NCBI GenBank assembly: GCA_945486175.1
Contig: CALYTA010000044.1
Location: forward strand, 1 to 7,253
Reading direction: 5' to 3'
Source of the DNA: an uncultured Clostridia bacterium
GTDB taxonomy: Bacteria; Bacillota; Clostridia; Oscillospirales; Butyricicoccaceae
DNA: 7,253 bases
This document shows, piece by piece, positions 1-4,599 of the stretch. The notes under the pieces were generated by a model, which was not told the DNA's origin, made no database searches, and saw only the letters and a program-made list of their open reading frames with translations. The first letter of the stretch is position 1. Each line of letters begins with the position of its first letter. Position numbers and translations under genes: made by a program.

Positions 1-22
1 TTCTCGCGTGAAGTATCGTTGC

Positions 23-253
23 TCAATACCGAGTGCCTTTGCACGCTCTCCCCAGAGCAGCTGCGATATTGCTCAGCCACTCCTGCGCGAAGCGGATGTC
101 AACTGTGTCCATGACAGCGGTTTTTTCGTCCAGAATGACATAAGAATTGTATGCCATACCGTTTGGAACGATATACTGTCCCTCGAACAGATCAATTTCA
201 TGGTCATTGACACCGACATACAGAATGGAATCGGTTACCTTGCTGAAGCCCAT
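23..253 (-). CDS. fprA: N-terminal fragment of an FprA-type flavodiiron protein (truncated)
   Basis: Intact FprA proteins are about 400-residue flavodiiron enzymes that reduce O2 or NO in anaerobes, with an N-terminal diiron metallo-beta-lactamase-like domain and a C-terminal flavodoxin domain. Residues 1 to about 64 fit the start of that family: KVTDSILYVGVND, then LFEGQYIVPNGMAYNSYVI, then MDTVD. The start is well supported by GGAGG seven bases upstream (261-265). The family normally continues within about 10-15 residues into a segment carrying the HMEPDHS iron ligands. Here the frame instead reads a few unrelated residues and stops at 23-25, and none of the three minus frames down to base 1 gives that segment. 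The product would lack every iron ligand and the flavodoxin domain, so it cannot be a working enzyme. A broken gene, a rearrangement, or an assembly error at the window edge are all possible. Confidence 0.7.
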   Translation of the reverse strand: MGFSKVTDSILYVGVNDHEIDLFEGQYIVPNGMAYNSYVILDEKTAVMDTVDIRFAQEWLSNIAAALGRACKGTRY

Positions 254-260
254 TGCATTT

Positions 261-265
261 CCTCC
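261..265 (-). promoter_or_regulatory. Ribosome binding site of the fprA-like gene
   Basis: GGAGG on the minus strand lies seven bases before the ATG at 253. It fixes the start, and shows that the 5' end of this broken gene keeps a strong translation signal. Confidence 0.8.
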
Positions 266-278
266 ATTTCATGCGGGA

Positions 279-298
279 GCCTGTGCGGAGGCACAGAC
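279..298 (-). other. Hairpin in the fprA 5' leader
   Basis: CTGTGC-CTCC-GCACAG on the minus strand forms a perfect six-base-pair stem with a four-base loop. It can be extended by one G-U and one G-C pair. It lies between the promoter and the ribosome site, and no U-tract follows, so it is not a terminator. It may protect the mRNA 5' end or bind a regulator; the sequence does not say which. Confidence 0.45.
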
Positions 299-327
299 TA
301 GGAATAATTCTCATTTCATTTGTCTTC

Positions 328-356
328 ATTGTACCTGCTCTACAGGCTTTTGTCAA
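328..356 (-). promoter_or_regulatory. Sigma-A-type promoter of the fprA-like gene
   Basis: On the minus strand, a perfect -35 TTGACA (351-356) is followed after exactly 17 bases by the -10 TACAAT (328-333). Transcription would start near 321, leaving a leader of about 68 bases. The promoter sits in the gap downstream of the XRE gene that ends at 388, so the fprA-like gene has its own transcription signal. Confidence 0.8.
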
Positions 357-387
357 TGACAGGAAACCTGCTGTATGGCAGTAGGAA

Positions 388-870
388 TTATTTGCTGTTT
401 TTTTGAGGCGAGAGGAGCAGGACAAGGCCTGCCAGCAGGCAGACCGCAGCCACCGCGACAACCGCGATGACAGGGAAATGCCAGAGGTATTCCGTGGCTT
501 CGGTGAACCATTCGCCGGTCTGCATGTCGATGCTCTGCATCCAGACAGCGGCAAAGCCCGCGAGGATCATACACACCACGCCCGCGAGGACGAGCACAGC
601 GCCCGCAATGCGTTTGCCGGGTTTTCCCCTGTCTGTGTCCACAGGCTGTGGAAAACTGCGTTCATTTTGGAACACTTCGCCGGTCAGCAGCTCATCGATG
701 GATACGCCAAACAGGCGGCTGATCTGGATGACGTTGTCGATATCCGGCTTTGCCGCGTCCAGCTCCCATTTGGAAACCGCCTGCCGCGATACGCCGAGCT
801 GTTCCGCCAGCTGCTGCTGGGACAGGCCGTTCTGTCGGCGCAGGGTTTGCAGATTTTTTCCGAATGTCAT
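388..870 (-). CDS. XRE-family transcriptional regulator with two membrane helices
   Basis: A 160-residue protein. Residues 2-62 form a Cro/C1-type helix-turn-helix domain: SQQQLAEQLGVSRQAVSKWE (17-36) spans the helix-turn-helix core, followed by KPDIDNVIQISRLFGVSIDELL. A linker with several basic residues follows, then two hydrophobic helices at about 87-110 and 132-153. This gives a DNA-binding domain tethered to the membrane, a layout common in Firmicutes regulators that may sense envelope or membrane state. The target is unknown; the adjacent fprA promoter and the divergent 1062-1095 promoter are the obvious local candidates. The start at 870 was chosen because GGGAGGG (878-884) lies seven bases upstream and the domain begins there. 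The frame is open further upstream to 1044, but that stretch has no domain-like sequence. No clear terminator follows the stop codon. Confidence 0.88.
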   Translation of the reverse strand: MTFGKNLQTLRRQNGLSQQQLAEQLGVSRQAVSKWELDAAKPDIDNVIQISRLFGVSIDELLTGEVFQNERSFPQPVDTDRGKPGKRIAGAVLVLAGVVCMILAGFAAVWMQSIDMQTGEWFTEATEYLWHFPVIAVVAVAAVCLLAGLVLLLSPQKNSK

Positions 871-896
871 GGGGAATCCCTCCCTTCGTTGTCCTG

Positions 897-925
897 ATTG
901 TATCATATCCGGCGGGGGCAATCCA
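897..925 (-). promoter_or_regulatory. Weak candidate promoter for the membrane XRE regulator
   Basis: Upstream of the ribosome site the minus strand reads TATGATACAAT (897-907), which offers two overlapping -10-like hexamers. No good -35 lies at the right distance; the best is TGGATT (920-925), 17 bases before TACAAT. A TTGACA at 937-942 is too far away. This is a guess from position and base composition. Confidence 0.3.
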
Positions 926-945
926 CCGTTTCCGCCTGTCAAATG

Positions 946-962
946 CGCAACCCGGCGTTGCG
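946..962. repeat. Inverted repeat in the divergent intergenic region
   Basis: CGCAAC-CCGGC-GTTGCG is a perfect six-base inverted repeat with a five-base spacer. It lies between the two divergent genes starting at 870 (minus) and 1095 (plus). It could be a regulator site or a small hairpin. It has no U-tract on either strand. Confidence 0.35.
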
Positions 963-1038
963 TGCAATCCCCACGGTTACAAATGTGCTTAAAATCAGAC
1001 ACCCTTCGTAGAAATGTAAAAATTTTTGTATAGTTTGT

Positions 1039-1067
1039 TTGCATCTATGGTCACATACTGGTATACT
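1039..1067 (+). promoter_or_regulatory. Extended -10 promoter of the ComEC-like hydrolase operon
   Basis: TATACT (1062-1067) is preceded by TG at 1059-1060, one base before the hexamer, making a good extended -10 element. TTGCAT at 1039-1044, 17 bases upstream, is a poor -35, which an extended -10 can tolerate. The -10 overlaps a small palindrome, TACTT-A-AAGTA (1064-1074), that could hold an operator. The predicted transcript starts near 1074, about 20 bases before the gene. Confidence 0.6.
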
Positions 1068-1094
1068 TAAAGTAACAGCATGGGAGGATAAGAT

Positions 1095-1979
1095 ATGAAA
1101 AAGAGATCCAATCTGACGCTGGTGCTTGCCGTCTTTCTGATTGCGGCAATCATGTTCAGCAAGCAGTTTCTGCCGGCTGCCGCGCCGGATCCGGCGGCGG
1201 ATACAGGGGCAGAAACAACCATTCATTTTATTGATGTCGGACAGGGGGATGCTTCTCTGATTGTCAGCGGTGACAGTGCCGTGCTGATCGACGGCGGAAA
1301 ACAGTCCGCCGGGGATGCAGTTGTCGATTATCTGAGCCGCCACGGGATTGCAGAGCTGGATGCTGTGATTGCCACGCATCCGCATGAAGACCACATCGGC
1401 GGCCTTGTGGATGTTTTCGAGGCATTTGACGTCAGATCGGTGTATCTGTCGGACGAGGCGATGGACACGCGCATTTATGAAAAGCTGCTCGATGCCATCG
1501 ATGAAGAGGGCATTGAACCGGAATTCCCCGATATCGGCGATACCATTCCGCTGGGCGATTCCGACGGGGTGTTCACAGTGCTGGCACCCGGACCGGACAG
1601 CAGTGAGACCTATGGCGATGACCCGAATACCTGGTCAATTGTCCTGCGGCTGGATGCAGGCGGATGCAGCGCATTGTTTACGGGCGATACGACAACGCGG
1701 GTGGAAAAGGATATGCTGAAAGACAATCTCACGCTGCTCGACTGCAATGTGCTCAAGGTGGCGCATCACGGCTCGCGCACGGCATCCAGTGAGGAATTTC
1801 TCGAAGCGGTTTCACCGGAATTTGCAGTGATTTCCTATGAAAAGGGCAATTCCTACGGCCTGCCGGATGAGGAAATCTTTGAACGGCTCGAACCGATCGG
1901 AACAACGGTTTTTGAGACTGCTGTGCACGGTTCGGTCGTGCTGACGCTGGCAAATGGCGAGGTGAGTGTTGCGTCATGA
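1095..1979 (+). CDS. ComEC-like metallo-beta-lactamase-fold hydrolase, membrane-anchored or secreted
   Basis: A 294-residue protein. Residues 7-30 are a signal peptide or N-terminal anchor; the basic MKKR before it puts the rest outside the cell. The catalytic domain begins at about 41 (IHFIDVGQGDASLI), typical of the stand-alone relatives of the ComEC/Rec2 C-terminal domain. The metal motif is HPHEDH (95-100, followed by IGG), then TGD (196-198), then KVAHHGS (221-227). This fold uses metal to cleave phosphoester bonds. In ComEC the domain is proposed to degrade one strand of incoming DNA, but the substrate here is unknown. There is no ComEC channel domain, so this is not the competence channel. 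Family members usually read YGHP near the end; here residues 254-257 are YGLP, so a conserved His is missing. GGGAGG (1082-1087) seven bases upstream fixes the start. The stop overlaps the DUF3006 gene. Confidence 0.88.
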   Translation: MKKRSNLTLVLAVFLIAAIMFSKQFLPAAAPDPAADTGAETTIHFIDVGQGDASLIVSGDSAVLIDGGKQSAGDAVVDYLSRHGIAELDAVIATHPHEDHIGGLVDVFEAFDVRSVYLSDEAMDTRIYEKLLDAIDEEGIEPEFPDIGDTIPLGDSDGVFTVLAPGPDSSETYGDDPNTWSIVLRLDAGGCSALFTGDTTTRVEKDMLKDNLTLLDCNVLKVAHHGSRTASSEEFLEAVSPEFAVISYEKGNSYGLPDEEIFERLEPIGTTVFETAVHGSVVLTLANGEVSVAS

Positions 1980-2194
1980 GAGGAACGGTTGACCGGATTG
2001 AAAATGGCATTGCTGTTGTGGAGACAGAAGACGGCATGCGGGAGTTTCCCGCCGCAGAGGGCTTGCGCGACGGCGACATTGTCGACATCGAAAATGGCGC
2101 CATTGTATCGATTGACCGCGCCGAAGCGGAAGCGCGCCGCGCGCGCATGCAGGCACGGCTCGACCGCATGCTGAAGAAAAAGAAAAAACAGTGA
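1976..2194 (+). CDS. DUF3006-domain small protein
   Basis: A 72-residue protein that fits DUF3006. It opens with MRGTVDRIENGIAVVE, followed by a short beta-rich region (TEDGMREFPAAEGLRDGDIVDIENGAI in two parts, to about residue 43), then a charged helix rich in Arg and Ala (46-66) and a lysine tail. In Firmicutes, DUF3006 genes commonly sit directly after ComEC-like hydrolase genes, as here, but no molecular function is established. The ATG overlaps the upstream stop as ATGA (1976-1979), so translation is probably coupled. GAGGTGA (1959-1965), ten bases upstream, can also serve. No signal peptide is visible, so it should stay in the cytoplasm while its partner is exported or anchored; a direct contact is therefore uncertain. 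A strong terminator follows four bases after the stop. Confidence 0.8.
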   Translation: MRGTVDRIENGIAVVETEDGMREFPAAEGLRDGDIVDIENGAIVSIDRAEAEARRARMQARLDRMLKKKKKQ

Positions 2195-2197
2195 ATG

Positions 2198-2236
2198 AAA
2201 ATTGGCACACCTGTGGGTGTGTCAATTTTATTTTTT
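2198..2236 (+). terminator. Intrinsic terminator after the DUF3006 gene
   Basis: AAAATTGGCACACC pairs with GGTGTGTCAATTTT around a TGTG loop. This is a 14-pair stem with one G-U pair, followed by an A and six Ts (2231-2236). It ends the hydrolase-DUF3006 transcript just before the next promoter. Confidence 0.92.
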
Positions 2237-2252
2237 GATTTGTAAAATATAG

Positions 2253-2281
2253 TTGACATAACATCGTGTATATTGTATACT
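2253..2281 (+). promoter_or_regulatory. Sigma-A-type promoter of the leader-XRE-membrane protein operon
   Basis: A perfect -35 TTGACA (2253-2258) lies 17 bases before the -10 TATACT (2276-2281). Transcription should start near 2288, giving a leader of about 38 bases before the first ATG at 2326. Confidence 0.85.
2268..2280. promoter_or_regulatory. Candidate operator overlapping the -10 element
   Basis: GTATA-TTG-TATAC is a perfect five-base inverted repeat that covers most of the -10 hexamer at 2276-2281. Small XRE regulators often repress their own promoter from such a site, so the protein encoded at 2361 is the natural candidate binder. This is inferred from position and symmetry only. Confidence 0.5.
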
Positions 2282-2325
2282 ACAGACATGGAAAACAGAA
2301 GGCATGCTGTGAAGGAGGAACTGCC

Positions 2326-2364
2326 ATGAAGGACGCAGAGAGCCGCTGGCGGGATGCGCGATGA
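2326..2364 (+). CDS. 12-codon leader peptide coupled to the XRE gene
   Basis: ATG at 2326 is followed by 12 sense codons (MKDAESRWRDAR) and a TGA at 2362-2364. The best ribosome site in the region, AGGAGGA within GAAGGAGGAA (2311-2320), lies seven bases before this ATG, not before the XRE gene. The leader stop overlaps the XRE start as ATGA (2361-2364), while the XRE gene has only a weak GGCGGG-like site of its own. The simplest reading is that ribosomes load on the leader and restart at the XRE gene. The peptide has no tandem run of one amino acid, so it does not look like a classic amino-acid attenuator. It could also be a neutral translation enhancer. The reading frame and signals are visible; the role is inferred. 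Confidence 0.5.
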   Translation: MKDAESRWRDAR

Positions 2365-2564
2365 AAAATAAGGCGATGAAGCTGGCCCGCGTGGAAATGG
2401 AGCTGTCACAGGAGGCGCTGGCAAAGCGCGTGGGTGTGACGCGGCAGACAATCAGCATGATTGAAGCGGGCAAATTCAACCCATCCCTGCGCCTGTGCCT
2501 GGATATCTGCCACGCGCTGGGAAAAACACTGGATGATCTGTTCTGGGAGGAGGATTCGCAATGA
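2361..2564 (+). CDS. Small XRE-family helix-turn-helix regulator
   Basis: A 67-residue protein made almost entirely of one Cro/C1-type DNA-binding domain. SQEALAKRVGVTRQTISMIE (16-35) is the helix-turn-helix core, followed by GKFNPSLRLCLDICHALGKTLDDLF. Its size and sequence match the short single-domain regulators (YozG-like) that Firmicutes usually encode next to a small membrane protein, as here. It probably represses its own operon, and the GTATA-TTG-TATAC palindrome over the promoter is the likely site. The start at 2361 overlaps the stop of a 12-codon leader as ATGA. A second in-frame ATG at 2376 would remove only five residues, but starting at 2361 fits the MKN-type beginning of the family. 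The stop overlaps the next gene, again by ATGA. Confidence 0.9.
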   Translation: MKNKAMKLARVEMELSQEALAKRVGVTRQTISMIEAGKFNPSLRLCLDICHALGKTLDDLFWEEDSQ

Positions 2565-3034
2565 AACGCATGAAAAACAATCTGGATGAACGGCAGGAGC
2601 AGGAGCTGCTGCACATAGAACATATCGGCGTGTGGTTCTGCTTCTGGGCACTGCTGGCGGCGCTGGTGATCCAGTCGCTGATGGGCGCGCCGTGGTCGCA
2701 GATCGCAGGCGAATGGATGATCTTTATGGTGCTGGCGCTCGGCATGGCAGTTGCATGCATCCGCCGCGGCATTTGGGATCGCTATCTGAAGCCGGATCTC
2801 AAAACCAATGTGGCTGCGAGCGCTGTCGGCGGTCTGGCGATTGCTGTCTTTGTGTTCGGCATGATATTGCGCAACACCGGCGGGGAATTTTGGGGCGTCA
2901 GCATTGTGCTGGCAGTCGGTACCGGGCTGTTCACCTTTGCATTGTGCCTCGTTCTGCTGACGATTTTTGCGCGGCTGACGAAAAAACGCCAGCAGAAGCT
3001 GGACAATATGGACTGTGAGGACGATGACGAATGA
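2561..3034 (+). CDS. Four-helix membrane protein (DUF6773-like) paired with the XRE regulator
   Basis: A 157-residue membrane protein with hydrophobic helices at about 22-41, 50-67, 84-104 and 110-136. The N-terminus carries LDERQEQE (8-15) and IEHIGVWFCFWALLAALVIQ, which resembles the small membrane proteins that travel with short XRE regulators; I believe the DUF6773 group is the match, from memory. The C-terminus is cytoplasmic, first basic (KKRQQK) and then strongly acidic (EDDDE). No catalytic residues are evident and the function is unknown. It may report membrane state to the regulator, or be the main target of its control. GGAGGAGG (2546-2553) lies seven bases before the ATG, which overlaps the regulator's stop. 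An intrinsic terminator follows 12 bases after the stop. Confidence 0.82.
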   Translation: MKRMKNNLDERQEQELLHIEHIGVWFCFWALLAALVIQSLMGAPWSQIAGEWMIFMVLALGMAVACIRRGIWDRYLKPDLKTNVAASAVGGLAIAVFVFGMILRNTGGEFWGVSIVLAVGTGLFTFALCLVLLTIFARLTKKRQQKLDNMDCEDDDE

Positions 3035-3046
3035 GTCCGAAACAGG

Positions 3047-3073
3047 AAAAGGCTCCCATCGGGAGCCTTTTTT
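3047..3073 (+). terminator. Intrinsic terminator between convergent genes, possibly bidirectional
   Basis: GGCTCCC-ATC-GGGAGCC forms a perfect seven-pair stem, extended by A-T pairs, with six Ts on the plus strand (3068-3073) and four on the minus strand. It ends the plus-strand XRE/membrane operon. It also lies four bases beyond the stop of the minus-strand operon at 3078, so it probably serves both, more weakly on the minus side. Confidence 0.88.
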
Positions 3074-3077
3074 GCCG

Positions 3078-3806
3078 TTATCTGTCTGCCATCGCGCCGC
3101 GCACGCGGTCGGCGAACGCATACCAGTCGGAGGTTTCATCCACCGCGCCGAGCTTGTATTTTTCCTCTCCGCGCACGACGCGCCAGGTTTTGGTGATACG
3201 GGGCGGGACAATGCGCACATCATCTGCGGGCGCATCCGCATCGGATGTTTCTGCGGCTTCATCCACCGGTTCGGCGGGCTGTTCCGGCAGCAGGATGGTG
3301 TGTTCCTCCGCCGCTTTGGACGGCTCAAGTGTATACCAGTGGATGCCGTCATCGGCATACAGCGCCGGGTCGAGATGGGTAAAGCCGACGGAATACGGAT
3401 GCATCTGCCGTGCGGCGTCGCGTGCGAGCTGCTTTGCGGCGCGCGACAGCGATGCGTCGTGCCGCTCCAGCCAGGCATCGGCGGCCTCTGCATTTTCCGC
3501 GTGGAAGAGCAGCTTGCCGGACGGCGGGGCGAGCAGCGTGCCGGGCAGGGAGGGCAGATAAATCCAGACCCACGGCTCCTGCGCCTTCTGGAAGGCATAG
3601 CCGCATGCCGACCATGTGCCGTTCTTTGCCGGAGCAAAGCGCACGAGCAGGGAACAGGTGGACATGCAGAGAAACGCAATATCCCCCGCGCCGCCGTAAT
3701 GCCGCGCGCGGTCGAGCAGGCAGCACAGCCCTTCGTGCTCCTCCAGTGTGAGCAGGCGGTGCTTTTCTGCGGGGTCAAGTGCAAACGGGAAACCGGTCAG
3801 CGTCAT
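3078..3806 (-). CDS. Unrecognised soluble protein, last gene of the GTPase operon
   Basis: A 242-residue protein with no family I can name, and no signal peptide or membrane helix, so probably cytoplasmic. Residues 41-57 (GDIAFLCMSTCSLLVRF) look like a beta-strand pair. Residues 77-89 (EPWVWIYLPSLPG) are aromatic and proline-rich. Residues 140-157 end in ADDGIHW. These three blocks occur in the same order in the upstream 258-residue protein, which suggests distant homology. An acidic, Ala/Pro-rich linker at about 172-196 separates this part from a basic C-terminal tail (RITKTWRVVRGEEKYKLG). The ATG overlaps the upstream stop as ATGA, and GGAGG (3813-3817) lies six bases before it. It is the last gene of the operon, whose transcript likely ends at 3047-3073. 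A role as a GTPase partner is inferred from position only. Confidence 0.82.
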   Translation of the reverse strand: MTLTGFPFALDPAEKHRLLTLEEHEGLCCLLDRARHYGGAGDIAFLCMSTCSLLVRFAPAKNGTWSACGYAFQKAQEPWVWIYLPSLPGTLLAPPSGKLLFHAENAEAADAWLERHDASLSRAAKQLARDAARQMHPYSVGFTHLDPALYADDGIHWYTLEPSKAAEEHTILLPEQPAEPVDEAAETSDADAPADDVRIVPPRITKTWRVVRGEEKYKLGAVDETSDWYAFADRVRGAMADR

Positions 3807-4579
3807 GGGTTGCCTCCTTTGTCCGGTGCATACTGCCAGCCGTATTTGTCCAGCCCGGCTTCCAGTGCGGCAGCGGCATTTTCCAGTGCGGAAAAGCTCC
3901 AGCCATCCGCTTCGCGCGCAAGATCCGCGCTGCGTGCAATGGAATAAGGAATGCTGCCGCGGCTGACTGCTTCCAGCCAGGCGGCTTTTGTTTTCCGGTC
4001 GAGCGTCAGGCGGATGTCACAGCGGCGCGGTTCCTGTGGCTGCCAGCGCGTGCGCCCCTGTGTGGGCGGCTGTTCGGAAAAATGAAGCCCATCCGCGTCG
4101 AAGGTAAATGAAACCGGCGTATCCGCGGCGAAAATGGCGCGCTCCATCGCCTTGGCATGCCGGTTTTTCGGGCTGTACTGTGCACAGGCATCCATCAGCC
4201 GTGCAGGCGGCAGCGGGATGGTCTTTCCGTCTTTAACGAGCAAGGTATAAATGGAGGAGGCGGACCAGAAGCCGGGAACAAGGTGCGGCAGGCACAGCCA
4301 GAACGGGCGGACATCTTCCATCGGGCAGTACAGCCCTTCGAGCGACAGAATCGGCCGCGCATACAGGTCGCGGCAGCCGCTGTCCACCGCGCGCACCAGT
4401 ACGGCGTCGGTATCGCTGAGGAAAAAATATACCGTGCCATCCGCCTGCCCGCGCTGCATGTCGGCAAGGCGTTGCTGTAAAAACGCGCCGACTGCATTGG
4501 ACTGCTGCGGCGGGAGCGGAATCAGGTAATGATAATCCGCTTCAGGCGTGCGGCTGAACAAAAAGATTTCCGGTTTCAT
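3803..4579 (-). CDS. Unrecognised soluble protein downstream of the GTPase
   Basis: A 258-residue protein with no family I can name, no signal peptide and no membrane helix. The start FLFSRTPEADYHYLIPLP looks like a beta hairpin. A helix follows, then GTVYFFLSDTDAVLVRA (48-64), RPFWLCLPHLVPG (91-103) and VSFTFDADGLHF (156-167); all three blocks have counterparts in the next gene's product. The C-terminal part (186-247) contains a predicted strand, a WLEAV helix and an Ala-rich helix ending in GLDKYGW. No catalytic motif is evident. The start is strongly supported by AGGAGGTG (4585-4592), seven to eight bases upstream. The gap to the GTPase stop is 20 bases, and the gene overlaps the next one by four, so all are surely co-transcribed. 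It may be a regulator, adaptor or effector for the GTPase; this is inference. Confidence 0.82.
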   Translation of the reverse strand: MKPEIFLFSRTPEADYHYLIPLPPQQSNAVGAFLQQRLADMQRGQADGTVYFFLSDTDAVLVRAVDSGCRDLYARPILSLEGLYCPMEDVRPFWLCLPHLVPGFWSASSIYTLLVKDGKTIPLPPARLMDACAQYSPKNRHAKAMERAIFAADTPVSFTFDADGLHFSEQPPTQGRTRWQPQEPRRCDIRLTLDRKTKAAWLEAVSRGSIPYSIARSADLAREADGWSFSALENAAAALEAGLDKYGWQYAPDKGGNP

Positions 4580-4599
4580 GGTGTCACCTCCTCTGGCTG

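Noticed and set aside
367..385. Possible terminator hairpin after the membrane XRE gene
   Set aside because: The stem is only six pairs with a mismatch and no T-tract follows in the direction of transcription.
937..942. TTGACA as a -35 for the membrane XRE gene
   Set aside because: The nearest -10-like hexamer is 29 bases away, far outside the usable spacing.
403..1033. Two long plus-strand open frames over the XRE gene
   Set aside because: They are antisense to a clear helix-turn-helix gene, have no ribosome site, and give low-complexity Arg/Ser/Pro/Cys-rich products.
871..1044. N-terminal extension of the membrane XRE regulator to an upstream ATG at 1044
   Set aside because: The added 58 residues look like translated intergenic DNA, and a strong ribosome site with correct spacing precedes the inner ATG at 870.
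2228..3784. A 518-codon open frame on the minus strand
   Set aside because: It runs opposite the XRE and membrane-protein genes and overlaps the real 242-residue minus gene in another frame. Its product is rich in Arg, Ser, Pro and Cys with no domain, and it crosses two terminators and a promoter. It is a GC-driven shadow.
3015..3947. A 310-codon open frame on the plus strand
   Set aside because: It lies antisense to two minus-strand genes that have strong ribosome sites and an ATGA overlap, and it crosses a terminator. The translation has no recognisable pattern.
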